Origin: Terebella lapidaria
Taxonomy: Eukaryota > Annelida > Polychaeta > Terebellida > Terebellidae
Assembly: GCA_949152475.1 (NCBI GenBank)
Contig: OX424563.1
Span: forward strand, 19,565,001-19,629,000
Length of the DNA: 64,000 bases
Direction: 5' to 3'
Shown here: in pieces, positions 21,420 through 33,155 of the stretch
Layout: every line of letters begins with the position of its first letter
Numbering within the stretch: the first letter of the stretch is position 1
Position numbers and translations under genes: made by a program
The notes under the pieces: model-generated
What the model was told of the DNA's origin: nothing
The model's database searches: none
The model's input: the letters and a program-made list of their open reading frames with translations, nothing else

Positions 21420-24300
21420 ACTTTAAGCTCGAATTTGAAGGATGATGCCATGGTTATGTGTGGAAAATCTCGATATCTGAGCTGTACCGAGAACCAACTC
21501 ATGACATACCAAAATGAGGCAAGACACAACAACACAGCCTGGAGCCTGAAATGTACACGGCCTCACAGTCGCAAACTCTGCGAGGTGCAGGCACAATGCT
21601 GGTTTGCTCCTTTACCTTGGGAAGACAAAGCTTCACTTCCTAGCTCTGATTCCGAGATATCTGTAGTATCTTTAATATGTCTTCAATGAGGAGCCAGCTC
21701 CCCAGAAACGGCATTTGGTAGGTGATGATACTGTAAAAAGACTAATTTTGGCGGCTATTAAATTTGGCGGTTTTGAGCCCCACGTCATTTGGCGGAGATT
21801 TAATTTGGCGGTTTCAAGACAACTTACATTTCTTAACATATAACTAGTTAATTTGGCGGATTTCCCCCTACCGCCAAATCCGCCAAATAATTTGTCCGCC
21901 AAAATCAGTCGTTTTACAGTAGATACTGGAGGCGCTTGTACGACCATGATCCCCACTACCCTAGGGGACTGCTAGTACCACGTACTCTACCAAGGTACTG
22001 GTGGACGCCATTACATGTAACTGTCAAGGAGTTATGAGAATGAACTCCCTCACTCTAGATAACATCTACAACTTTAGAAACGGGGAGTTGAATGTCGAGG
22101 GGCTCGGTCGTTTCAAGTGGAAACAGCCAAAGAAGCAGCAGTACTTACTCAGACTGTTGAGGTGAAGAACACCTCGGTTGGACAAGGCTAGTCTGTCTAA
22201 CCAGCGAGCTATTTTGCCTAAAAGATTTATTTATCTTTGGGTGTTGGACTGGCACTCACGGCTGGCACTGCTAACAAACCATATAGGCCGACTTATCATG
22301 ACACCCAGAGACCTAATCACAGCAATCTTCATGCGAGCCTATGGTATGCACTCAACCAGAGTTCCTACCACGATTGGTCTTGGTGAGAGTCGCTGAGCAC
22401 CTGGTGAGTTGCAGATCACCCTGGCTCCAGATCATTTGGAACATCTCGTTCTATGAAATCGCATAAATATGACGTATGGAAGGTTCTTGCCTCCTACTCA
22501 GACATGTTCACCCAGATGGCCCAACAGGGAGGACCAATGTGATGCAACACATCGATCATTGGATGGATGACCTTGATTTTAAAAATGATTATGCCAAGGC
22601 GCCACAGTGTACCAAGAGATCATCTATCGTGAGGTGAAAAAGATGCTGACGAATCGAGTGACAAATCATGTGGTAGTTCTGTGTGTATGATAAAATAGGG
22701 CGTTTCGTGGATGTTTTTAAAGTCAACGACCTAACATGAGAGGATTCTTATCCTGTCCCACACATCAGGGGTCAGTGTCGATGCCTTGGTCGAATTGCAC
22801 CACTATTGTGCTTAGGATTCAGCCTCTGGGTATTGACAGGATGATAAGGCCAAACCTGGCCAAGGCTATCAAGCAACATGAGCAAGGGCTGTAGGAATTC
22901 AAGGCTATGACATTCAGAATGTGCAACGGCCCATATGGAAGGATATGATCCTAAAATGCTAACTTCAGAAGCATTGCACGGTGATAGTATGAAACCCTCA
23001 CCAAACCTCAATTTGGCCCGCCTCAGACAGGCCACACTCCAACTGAAGCCTTCTGAGTGTGATATCTTTGGTGAGGATATTCCTACTTGTGTTTCTCGAT
23101 TGACAGTAAATACATCCGACCCAACCTTTTACCAGATCGAGGTCACGCAAGTAACCCAACCCAACCGGGCATGCATGGGGTTCACCAGATGTCACCGGTG
23201 ATTCTTCAAAGATTACACTGAAATCATTCAGACCCTTGACGTCATTAACTGAGAAGAGGGTAGCCCGAGGGTCTGGAAAAAACAGGCATCCCTAAACCTT
23301 CGATTCACTCTCTGCTCTACCCTGGTGCCTAACCTCCCTCGTGCTGACTGTGTCTTCATACACGTCACTGACGCCAGCAACTTCAGTTTGGCAGTGTCCT
23401 CTCACATATTGTGGACATAAGGAACAAGTAGGTGTGTATGCTAGCATGGCCCTCGGACATTTAATATAACTACTGCACTCACATGGAGATGCTGTACCTT
23501 ATCACAAGTCCATAGCTTCTAGCATTATGTCTATGATGGCATTTCCAGCTTCTCAATTACAAAAAGACTTAGATGGAAAGCTGACCTGGTGGCTAGTAAA
23601 ATTGCAAGAGTGTGATATGCAAAGTGAGCATAATCCCAGTCCCCGGTTCCCAAATCTGGGCCCGTCGACTGTGCTGATGTTCCAACTGGATGGTAATATA
23701 GGGAGAGAGAACTGGCTTTTTCTGTCATGGCCGCCTGCCTCAAAGCAGCACCGGGCCAGACACCCGTCATTTCAGTTTCTAGGAGGGAGCACCTGCATCT
23801 CCTGCTGTCTGACGGGAACAGTTGCAATTACGGTACAGACTTGTCTGGTGGGTGTCAAAGCTGAGCGGAGGCTGCCATCCGGTGATGCGACTCATCTTGC
23901 CCTCAGATTTTTGAACGGACGTTGTACACAAACACCATGACATGCAGCGGACTGTGACACAAGTACAGCATTGACTGAACAGCTGCAGTATTGGATGAAA
24001 ACCCAGATTCCCGATGCTGCACGTAGTAGTTGCAGATTGTGACAGTTGCAGCGTAGCTGGTGTGGGAAATTGAGCTGGGGCAAGGAGAATCTATAGGCTT
24101 TCTGCAATGTATGTATGACCTGTATCTGTCAGGAATCATTCCAAGGTCTGATTGATCAAAACATGGTAGCTTGGAATTTGGTAGAAACGTAACTGCCACT
24201 CTGACAGTCAGACACATACCGCAGTTACAGCCATATCAAGTGGAGCAACCTTGCAGACTATCTTGCCATCCATCATTCTGAACCAGCATCAGCCTCTTAT
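21420..24300 (+). mobile_element. Ty3/gypsy-type LTR retroelement fossil
   Basis: Scattered plus-strand remnants occur in the order expected for a Ty3/gypsy pol region: a stretch like the segment leading into reverse transcriptase near 22500-22670, an RNase H-like stretch near 23340-23640, and weaker traces resembling the linker toward integrase up to about 24300. It is heavily broken, with many breaks, and appears old. LTRs were not found, so the ends are approximate. A MITE (21729-21921) sits inside it. Confidence 0.55.
21729..21921. mobile_element. MITE with TACTGTAAA ends, copy 2
   Basis: Starts TACTGTAAAA and ends TTTTACAGTA. The interior contains repeated ATTTGGCGG and its complement CCGCCAAAT. 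It lies within the decayed gypsy-type fossil, so it inserted after that element, or the two came together by later rearrangement. Confidence 0.78.
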
Positions 24301-24499
24301 TTTAGCTAAGTGTTTGTTTCCAATAATTTTGTTGGTACCGGTAACTCGTTTTCTCAGGAAATTCGTTCATAACAATAATAGGAAATACACTTCGGGTACA
24401 TATGAGGACTAGTACTGGAGATCGTCCATTTTCAGTATGTTCAATTTTCCGTCCAGTCGAGTCCAATCCACTCCAGGTCTCTTTTCGAAAAACACGATA

Positions 24500-24697
24500 T
24501 ACTGTAAACGTACAAGATTTCGCGATGTAATAATTTCGCGTTTGAAAAGAAAACACGAAAATAAATACACGCGAATACACGGTTATTCAATCGGGGGGCC
24601 GACCATTCAAACAGTCACGAACTTAAATCCACGAGAACATGTTGATATGTTGAAAACGCGAACATTGATACACGCAAAATTTTATACGTTTACAGTA
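24500..24697. mobile_element. MITE with TACTGTAAA ends, copy 3
   Basis: Starts TACTGTAAACGTA and ends TACGTTTACAGTA, an inverted repeat with terminal TA. The interior carries ATTTCGCG and CGCGAA words, like copy 1. Confidence 0.75.
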
Positions 24698-24778
24698 AGC
24701 TGCCATCGCCAATCCATAGTATCCACCTCAATTTGTACAGGGTATACAAGAAGGAAGTAATGACACACTGAACGAGAT

Positions 24779-24784
24779 TTTATT
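24779..24784 (-). terminator. Candidate poly(A) signal of the FEM1 gene
   Basis: AATAAA on the minus strand, 676 bases past the FEM1 stop codon. The interval 24785-25459 would be 3' UTR and shows no other feature. Confidence 0.5.
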
Positions 24785-25459
24785 TCCACAGTGTCAGACA
24801 GTGATAAACAGCCTTCAAAATATGTATCTCTGACTCTGATCCTGCGTATTACTCATTAATTACACATGACTAACTACTTCTTAGATTTCAAATGGATGTA
24901 GCATAGGTATATATGGTATAGGTCTTATTGGTATTCAAGTAAACACATGGACATTATTCTGCAAATAAACGTATTGAGAATGAACGTGGATGTCCTGAAT
25001 TCTTTGTCTTGGTTACGTAATAACACACCAAAAGATTATTATCAAACTAAGAATAGATCTTTGACCAATGGTTGAGTATATTGTTGCAAGGGTATCAATA
25101 GGTGACATTTGGCCTCCAATTCAGAGGTGGGAACCACATGGTAGCCACATGTCTAAAAACACCCCCAAAATCCTGAAATACAAGGTACAATTCATCACTA
25201 TATTTTCCACAACACACTGAAAGACATAAGACACATGTATACAAAATGTATGGGCATGTTTCTAATTATTATATTCATATAACCATATTTTCCGCAGTCT
25301 CATGAGTATAAATGGTATATGGGGTACCTACCTGGTTACATTGATGATCAATAATGATGTGAGTTTGTGAACAGTGAACAAATGGACTCCAACAACTATG
25401 TACAAATTGATCAACATTATATTAAACAAAAATGTTTTGTTGTAAATACTGAACAGCTG

Positions 25460-27626
25460 CTAATGCATCTCTATAAACTCAACTAAGGATAGTGGCACTT
25501 CCCCCGCATAGGGAATTTTCTTCTGTCGAACAACACGAGCGGAGAGACACTTCAACGTCATGTGATCGAAGATCTTCAGCTGCAGGAAAGCGTTGCTAAT
25601 GTCACGAGCGGCCAGAGTTCCCCGGCTATCGGTGGCGTCGAGGTGTGCGCCGTGGTTGATGAGAGTCTGTGCCACCCTAGCATGCTCCTGGCGCTCCTTG
25701 TCGGTGCTGAACTTGTCCTCGGCAATCTCCGTGATGCAAGCGTGCAGCGGTGTCCGACGGTCCCCGTCCATGGCGTTGACATCCGCGCCGCACTCCAGCA
25801 GGACGTAGATTGACTGCGCACTCGGGAATTCCGAGAAAAGTTCCTCGTTGACGTGTGAGTTACGTTTGTTGATGGCGAGATGGAGCAGGGATTTCTGGCC
25901 AGTGCCGCGTGGATCTAGACGGATTAGTCGATGAACAAGACACTTGAACATGTACGTCTGCTCCGGGGAGTTCTTCAGGGAACAGAGGAGGTGAACCAAG
26001 TGCAGGACCAGCAACAGGATTGTGTGGAAGTCCTCTAGTTGGACGACGCTCTTCCCTCCTGGCTTCATTTTGAGGCTTGCCTGGGCCAGCTCGACCTCAC
26101 GAATGGCCATCTTGAAGACCTGGATGACATCATCGAAGAGGACGTTCTCTGGAGTGAAGCCGCCTGCGTGTTCCTCGTAGATCTCCCAGAACAGCTTACA
26201 GAGAGCTTGTAGAGTGAAGAGGCATTCATGATTGAGGGCTTCCTGTTTGCCATGACGCAGGGTGAACGCATACCGCCAGAGGTCGACACAGCGCTGGTAC
26301 CGATGGGTGTCAGCGTACACTGCACCACGGTACATCAGCCCAAAGATCGTGTCCTTATGGTCGGGTCCGAGGATTCGCTCCCGAATCAGCAGCGCCTGCA
26401 TGTAGACAAGATCTGGGTTCAAGATTATTTCCTCCAGTTGGCGAATAGATGTTGCCTCCATGGCAAACTGATAGGCTGGGTTGGGGTTCTCTGTTTTGAT
26501 TTTTGTGATAATGTTCTTCGGGTCCTGGTATCGCATCTCCATAGCTTCCCGCCAAATCTGGATGGCCTTTTGCAAGTCGTGTTTCTCATCCACGTAGTTT
26601 GTAGCCATCAGTTCATACGCTTCAATTTCACGATCCTTGGCAGGTTTTATTCTCTGTATCAAGTACTCAAGCATTTCCTGGTAACCTCGAAGACTTGCGG
26701 TCTGGATGGCGTCATCTCCGAAGTCATTACGGACGTACGGCGCAGAACCGTGTTTCAACAACAGCTTCACGGTCTCCATCCTGCCTTCTCGTATAGCGTA
26801 GTGCAGTGCCAAGTTACCCGAGTTGTCCTGCGCATTCACGTTGGCACCTTTCTCAATGAGAAACCGACATAAGTCAACACTCTGAACTGAATTGATTAGA
26901 CAGGTGCCTCCGTTCATGTTTGGTTTATGGATGTCTGCCCCGTTCTCCACAAGATACTTGACGACGTCAATGTTGGTCATGTAGCATGCAGACCGAACAG
27001 GAGTAGATTGTGTGTCTGAGGTGGCGTTGACATCTGCGGCATGCTTGATGAGCGTGCGGACAACTTCCAGCTTGTTGGCGACTGCAGCGCACCACAGTGG
27101 CGTAACCTGGTGGCGAGAGTGGTCCTCCTGCACCTCATAAACTCCACGCTGCTCGATGCCTGCGCCACACTCATCTAACAAGTAGTTGACGAAGTGGATC
27201 TGACCCTGTTGTGTTGCAGTGAATAGCGGAGCATTGCCTTCAAAAGTCTTGGAAACAATCCGATGTTTGTCCTCTTTTGTGAGACCTAAAAAAGAGGAGA
27301 TACTGAATCATGTGAATATGGTGAAAATATAACGAAGATCATTAATGAGTCAGAAGGTATTGAGAAATACAAACAGTAACTGAATGTGGTTACCATAATA
27401 ACATAGAAATATGGGATAGTAATCAAAGGAATGATGTCTTCACTTGAATACAAGTCCCAACCAACTGTTGAATCAAGAATAATTGATTACCTTTGAGAAC
27501 AAACTTGGCTTTGACAAATTGATCTTTGCGCAGACATTTATTGAGGTCAACTGCAAGTTTGTCAATAGCCTCCTGGTCCAGAGTGTGACTGGAGCTTAGT
27601 GACGAGACTCCGGTACATGTGGCCAT
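25460..27626 (-). CDS. FEM1 homologue, FEM1A/FEM1C type, 653 aa
   Basis: Two coding exons, 27491-27626 and 25460-27285, join in phase across a CAAAG/GTAATC donor and a TTTTTTAG acceptor (654 codons with stop). FEM1 proteins are substrate receptors of CUL2-RING ubiquitin ligases and read C-terminal degrons. Ankyrin repeats run from about residue 61 to 260, for example APLFTATQQGQIHFVNYLL and PLWCAAVANKLEVVRTLI. A middle helical block contains ALLIRERILGPDHKDT and YRGAVYADTHRYQRCVDLW. Two more ankyrin units follow near 510-600, and the end LKCLSARVVRQKKIPY lies in the family's VHL-box region. The block YVDEKHDLQKAIQIWREAME and the C-terminus resemble FEM1A/FEM1C more than FEM1B. The N-terminus MATCTGVSSL is not conserved, so the start is the most likely one and not certain; an in-frame upstream ATG at 27692 would add 22 residues. 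Family usual length is 617-670, so this is full length. Confidence 0.93.
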
Positions 27627-27777
27627 ATTGTGACGACCAGCCGAAAACTGAAAATACACAATGTGACTTGAAAAAAACTGAAAAATACACAATGCGACTG
27701 GAGGTTATTTAGTGATGGACTCTGGTAGGCTACATGCCTACATGTGGCCAGCTTGTGACAACCAGAAGCGAACCAAA
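27602..27777. repeat. Local duplication around the FEM1 start
   Basis: The phrase around 27602-27645 (GTACATGTGGCCATATTGTG, the stretch that contains the FEM1 start codon on the minus strand) recurs in diverged form at 27714-27777 (TACATGTGGCCAGCTTGTGA). CTGAAAATACACAATG also recurs twice between them. The unit is about 110 bp. It means the 5' UTR of FEM1 contains a diverged copy of its own translation-start region. Confidence 0.65.
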
Positions 27778-28038
27778 AAAGTTAAATACAGATTGTGACT
27801 ACGAGCCAACCGTCCTAAATTCGCCGCATCCCAAAATTCGCCAACTCAATATTAAAAGACCTCAGAAATTCATTCTATGGAAAAAACTGCTGCTACAAAG
27901 ATTGAATATCAGAATCTCGATTGATGATAGAACTGATTGGTTTCATTTGCATTACAAGGTCTGAAAACCCTGTTGGCGAATTTAGGATGTACAGCTCGTA
28001 TAGCTTAATGAGCAGTGGTGACAGGGCATCAGTAGGCC

Positions 28039-28496
28039 CAGCCCAAGCGACGCGGAGCGCTCCAAGATGGCCCACATTGATGCTCGGGACGAAAACAAAC
28101 AAATCACGATTATGACCGATTTACGGGCTGACACACAAACTGGTAGTATTGTATGTATGCTAATGCATGAGAGGACCCAAATTACATATGATAACTCAAC
28201 TAAACACCTCAATATTTTGCTCAAAACCCCCTCCAAACATCGCTAATCCTTCCTGGTAAAATTTGTGGTCGGTGACAGCCAAGGCTAAAATCAATGTTTG
28301 GAGGGGGTTTTCAACAATATTTCAGGATATTTAAGTGCGTTGTCATACATAATTTGGGTCCTCTCGCGTATCTGACTGAATACAAAAAGACAATTTGGTG
28401 TGTCAACCCAGATGACTGTCATAATCGTGATTTGCTTGTTTTCGTCCCGAGCGCCAATGTGAGCCAACTTGGACGCGCTCCGCGTCGCTTGGGTTG
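28039..28496. mobile_element. 458-bp MITE, CAGCCCAAGCG family, copy 2
   Basis: Left end CAGCCCAAGCGACGCGGAG, right end CTCCGCGTCGCTTGGGTTG, flanked by a perfect 9-bp duplication CAGTAGGCC (28030-28038 and 28497-28505). It is clearly related to the element at 3334-3810 throughout. Non-coding. Confidence 0.88.
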
Positions 28497-29245
28497 CAGT
28501 AGGCCTAAAATAAATGTGGTCATATTGTCTTCTCTGAGGGGGTGATAGAGGTCTATGCTTTTTGTCAACAACATAAGATTCTATATGGACAATTTGGTGT
28601 GTCAACCCAGATGACTGTCATAATCGTGATTTGCTTGTTTTCGTCCCGCTGCTCTAATCACATATAGCGACAGAAATAGTTAAGTGAATAAACTATATGA
28701 ATTGTATGAAATTTCCCATATTCTTTATATTTTATGACCGGTTCATGATTTATCTCTACATGATCCTGTTCATTCTTGGTCTAAACTGGAATCCAACCAC
28801 ACCGACCCTGCCCTCTGCCCCTCCATCTCCGTCGTCTTCGGGAGGCTTGTGTGCAAATATATGTCCCTAACTATTAAAAGTAAATAATTGTATTTCCATA
28901 CATATATAGATGTATGTATAATATTGTCATTCGTGTAAATAATAACAATAGTGAGTTTAATTTTATTTCATTTTGGGCCAAATGGAAGACAGCTTTTGGC
29001 TAATTTGGTCCCTCAATTTTCATCACAAATATTAGTTTTCGCCATTCCATCATTTGTATATAACGTGTGAAAATTGAATAAATTGCTATCCTATCCTATC
29101 CTATCCTATCCCGAGCGCCAATGTGAGCCATCTTGATCTTGGACGCGCTCCGCGTCGCTTGGGCTGCAGTAGGCCTAAAATAAATGTGGTCATATTGTCT
29201 TCTCTGAGGGGGTGATAGAGGGCTATGCTTTTTGTCAACAAATAA
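28389..29245. repeat. 199-bp tandem duplication of a MITE end
   Basis: The segment 28389-28587 (right part of the MITE plus flanking sequence) is repeated at 28588-28648 continuing at 29110-29245. The second copy is split by the retroposon at 28649-29109. The order of events is therefore MITE insertion, tandem duplication including its flank, then retroposon insertion. Confidence 0.8.
28649..29109 (+). mobile_element. 3' fragment of a non-LTR retrotransposon
   Basis: About 460 bp ending in (CTATC)n, seen as CTATCCTATCCTATCC, and flanked by CCCG on both sides (28645-28648 and 29110-29113). The insertion point is exact because the uninterrupted parental sequence lies 199 bp upstream. A 5'-truncated body with a short tandem 3' tail is typical of LINE insertions; no reverse transcriptase segment remains, so the clade is unknown. 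Confidence 0.7.
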
Positions 29246-29488
29246 AAGTTCGAACAAAAATCTAGTCTGTGTTTCCCTAGTCTACGAGCGTAAGGCCTAA
29301 AAAAATTTTTTTAGGCCTAACAGTGCTAGAGCCAGAGGCTAGATCTATTTTATTTAGTGTTTACGAAATGAAGCAACCTCGTCTACTAGCCTATTTGGTG
29401 ACGTGGAAGCGATAAATTATGATCTACATCAAGTTGAAGTTCACAGTGGCTGAAAAACGTGGAAACACCAGTGTTTAGTACTGTTTAC

Positions 29489-31106
29489 GGCCATATCGTG
29501 ATATAGTCCCCGCCGGGGAGTATTTCCCTGCACTGGTTAGGGCATGCGCATTTGACATCTGTGGTGTATGCTGTGTATAGTTGGCTGTGCATGCACCAAA
29601 CCATGAAATATATCCCTTTATAGTACAATATGCCGACAGCTACGACGTTTTGATAATTTGCATTGCCGTTTATTCCGTTTTCAGTCACGGAATGAGGGGC
29701 ATAGACATATTTAGGCTTGGGATTTTGTATCCCAATATATACACTTCACATTGTTACAGTGTATACCAGGCCTATATTTTCGGACTCACATTCTTTCTTT
29801 ATTCTAACCCAATCATATCCGTCGCCCTCTTTAGCTTCTAAACTAATGGTGTCTCCTATATATTACTCGTGATATAGTCCCCGGGGACTATTTCCCTGAG
29901 CCCTGAAATACACCCAGTACCAATCCGACGTTGATCTCTACCCCCAAAAAACAACTCCCCATTTTTTACTCTAACCCCATCATATCCGTCGCCCTCTTTA
30001 GCTTCTAAACTAATGGTGTCTCCTATATATTACTCGTGATATAGTCCCCGGGGACTATTTCCCTGAGCCCTGAAATACACCCAGTACCAATCCGACGTTG
30101 ATTTTTACCCCCAAAAAACAACTCCCCATTTTTTACTCTAACCCCATCATATCCGTCGCCCTCTTTAGCTTCTAAACTAGTGGTGTCTCCTATATATTAC
30201 TCGTGATATAGTCCCCGGGGACTATTTCCCTGAGCCCTGAAATACACCCAGTACCAATCCGACGTTGATTTTTACCCCCAAAAAAACAACTCCCCATTTT
30301 TTACTCTAACCCCATCATATCCGTCGCCCTCTTTAGCTTCTAAACTAGTGGTGTCTCCTATATATTACTCGTGATATAGTCCCCGGGGACTATTTCCCTG
30401 AGCCCAGAAATATGCCCAATACCAATCCAACGTTGATATTTACCCCCCAAAAAAACATCGCCCCATTTTCTACTCTAATCCCATCATATCCGTCGCCCTC
30501 TTTAGCTTCTAAACTAATGGTGTCTCCTATATATTACTCGTGATATAGTCCCCGAGGACTATTTCCCTGAGCCCTGAAATACACCCAGTACCAATCCGAC
30601 GTTGATTTTTACCCCCAAAAACAACTCCCCATTTTTTACTCTAACCCCATCATATCCGTCGCCCTTTTAGCTTCTAAACTAGTGGTGTCTCCTATATATT
30701 ACTCGTGATATAGTCCCCGGGGACTATTTCCCTGAGCCCAGAAATACACCCAGTACCAATCCGACGTTGATTTTTACCCCCAAAAAAACAACTCCCCATT
30801 TTTTACTCTAACCCCATCATATCCGTCGCCCTCTTTAGCTTCTAAACTAGTGGTGTCTCCTATATATTACTCGTGATATAGTCCCCGAAAACTGTACGAA
30901 CCTATTTCATTCTCATTCGTGAAATCGTCCCCGGGGTCTATTTCACGAGTAATATGTAGACACGGAATAAAGTGCAACATTATGACGAGGCTTATTCCGT
31001 TGAAATAATAACACCATTTTAATATTTCGATCCAATTTTTATATATCGAAAGTCTTTGGGTGGTGGGAGACGGTATCCCCGGCGGGGACTATATCACGAT
31101 ATGGCC
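29489..31106. mobile_element. 1.6-kb TIR element expanded by an internal satellite
   Basis: Ends are GGCCATATCGTGATATAGTC and its complement GACTATATCACGATATGGCC, flanked by a perfect 8-bp duplication CTGTTTAC (29481-29488 and 31107-31114). More than 1 kb of the interior is a tandem array whose unit carries a copy of the element's own end. No transposase. The 8-bp duplication is compatible with hAT, Merlin or Zisupton-type mobilisation, but the ends fit none of these clearly. Confidence 0.88.
29814..30890. repeat. 167-bp satellite inside the TIR element
   Basis: Seven anchor points of CATATCCGTCGCC recur at spacings of 167, 167, 168, 169, 166 and 167 bp. Each unit contains CGTGATATAGTCCCCGGGGA, close to the TIR sequence CGTGATATAGTCCCCG of the host element, and TTACCCCCAAAAA. 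The copies are very similar, so the expansion looks recent. Confidence 0.92.
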
Positions 31107-31114
31107 CTGTTTAC

Positions 31115-31399
31115 ATGTGTACCATTCGAGTCCGAACGTCAAATTTTCTTTTCTTCAGTTCTGGGACTGGGGAAAGCCTTTTTATGATGATATGACGTCA
31201 GAGCTACGTCACGCCAATCACTGTCTACAAAGGGGTCGGATGAACAGTAGTTACCACCGTCACACAACACTGGCTGCATACTGATCAGACTACTGTATCA
31301 TTATCAGAGTATATTCTATTTTGTGAAACCTCGTTATGTTGTTGCTAATATTTGGCGATGGTAATTGGTACCGTAATATAAACAATAAATGGCCACTTC
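31115..31399. other. Short spacer
   Basis: Nothing recognised between the satellite-bearing element and the partial MITE that follows. Confidence 0.4.
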
Positions 31400-32022
31400 A
31401 AGCCAAAGTCAAAGGGCAGTTTTCTGTCAAATTTCACACCTCTACAGTATCGCAATAGTTAGCATTAAACGGCATGCCGTCACGTTACTGTGCACAGCGC
31501 TGTACTGAGTGTATACACTCAGTACAGCGCTGTACACAGTAAGTGTGTTGGTCACTAGAATCACACCATGACGGCACGTGAGATACAGGCCCCTATTGAA
31601 AAAAAGGTTGCATATTATACCGTTACGCGGCAATTAGACCCTAATCTACCATACGTATTACATACCCCAACATCCAACGAAACTGGGTGACTGACCATGC
31701 ATTGGCCCAGGGTTGCGATGTAACTACCTAAACAGCCTCATCATTGAATTTCAGGGTCTGCACACGATTTTGCGCGATTGCTTGCTTTTGTGGTGGTGTA
31801 TTTTTTCAAATCAGCATGTTTGCTTAGAATACACCCAATGTAATTATGTATAAGTCTGTATTATATTATTCGTGTATATAAACACGACAAAATGTATACC
31901 CAGATTCCTGAGATCCTGTTTTGGGCTGAAATTCAATATTGGGGTAGATTGCCAACTTTTTTGCGATAGAAGTCTGGAATTTTGTTTCACTCCCAAAACA
32001 CAAATTTTGACAATCAGAGTAT
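31400..32022. mobile_element. Partial copy of the 567-bp TA-flanked MITE
   Basis: Shares interior phrases with the complete copies (TTTTGTGGTGGTGTATTTTT and GGGGTAGATTGCCAACTT) and retains the right end AATCAGAGTA followed by TA. The left terminal repeat is missing. A 58-bp palindrome lies within it. Confidence 0.7.
31485..31542. repeat. 58-bp palindrome
   Basis: Two 29-bp arms meet without a spacer at 31513/31514 and differ at one position. The core reads ACAGCGCTGTACTGAGTGTA followed by its complement. It could extrude as a cruciform; it lies inside the partial MITE and is not present in the complete copies. Confidence 0.85.
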
Positions 32023-32090
32023 AGTGTATATTGGGTACAATCGAAGAAGATTGTGAAAATAAATAAGCTTAAATAAATAATTCTAACGCC

Positions 32091-32455
32091 TAAATTACAG
32101 CGTAATAACGCTCTAATACAGTGTAATAACACTGTAATTAGAGCGTAATTACGCTGCAAATTTAAGCGTAATTACGCTATAAATTAGAGCGTTATAACGC
32201 TGTAATAGAGCGTTATAACGCTGTAATAGAGAGTAATAATGCTCTAATTTACAGCGTAATTACGCTATAATTTACAGCGTTAATATGCTATATTACAGCG
32301 TTATAACTAATAAGGCTGTATTAGAGCGTAATTACGCTGTAAATTACACCGTTAACACGCTGTAATTTAAAGCGTTATTACGCTGTAAATTAGAGCGTTT
32401 TAACGCCGTATAACAGCGTTATATCGCTGTATAACAGCGTTATATAACGCTGTAA
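32091..32455. repeat. Array of about 18 short palindromes
   Basis: Words such as AGCGTAATTACGCT and AGCGTTATAACGCT recur about every 20 bp, separated by TAATTTAC or TAATAGAG-like linkers. Each word is self-complementary, so the array is nearly its own reverse complement. No sign of coding. It starts shortly after the end of the partial MITE. Confidence 0.88.
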
Positions 32456-33155
32456 AGAAAAAAATGTATTCCTCCATCTGGCGAATATGAGCCACCGTAG
32501 AATACACCACCCCGAGATCGAGCCTCTTTCTAAACGATTTTACTGCTTTGAGTCCATGCGTGTATACTAGTAGGCTTACTTTCTGATGTGATGATCTGAG
32601 TTGCAACAAAGGACCACCAAAACAAATGCAACACAAATTGTGCATGTATTTGAGATTCAAATATTTTGATACTTTGGCATGTCTGTTCCTGTTAGATGGA
32701 ACTAAAAAATGGTTTGATATTGTCACAGTCGGCTTTGATGCAAATTGAAAGATAAACCTACAGACATGCAGATATGCCGAATATCTCCACTTTTTCTCAT
32801 GCAAACATGGTACATTTTGACCATACACGCAAGTTACCAGCCCGGACTGTAGGCGGTGCATGGTATATTTTATCCTTCTCATTTGGAGGGAATCCCAACT
32901 TCCGTTTCACATTTTGTTGCACAAGGATGAAAAAAAAATCTACACTCTAAACAACCTGTTCGCCTAGTTTTCACTGTAACACAGTTATTGTATGCTAATC
33001 AGAGTAGAATGTTGTACGAGTTAAACTAAGTTCCACACAAATCCACGTACGCATTTAGATTTGCTTGATTCCCGCAAGCAACATTTAGATTAAACTTTTG
33101 AGCGATAATAGAGGTTTTTATATAAGAACAGACTGTCAACGCCGGCTACTCGGTA
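32456..33155. other. Spacer with a long minus-strand open frame
   Basis: A minus-strand frame of 160 codons overlaps this stretch (32400-32882), but it runs out of the palindrome array, has no recognisable domain and is probably chance. Nothing else is seen. Confidence 0.4.

Noticed and set aside
26228-26872. 214-codon plus-strand gene
   Set aside because: It is the antisense of conserved FEM1 coding sequence.
29814-30890. CRISPR-like array
   Set aside because: The units are continuous tandem repeats with no unique spacers, in a eukaryotic genome.
32400-32882. Minus-strand protein gene of 160 codons
   Set aside because: No domain recognised, it runs into the palindrome array and has no start or splice support.
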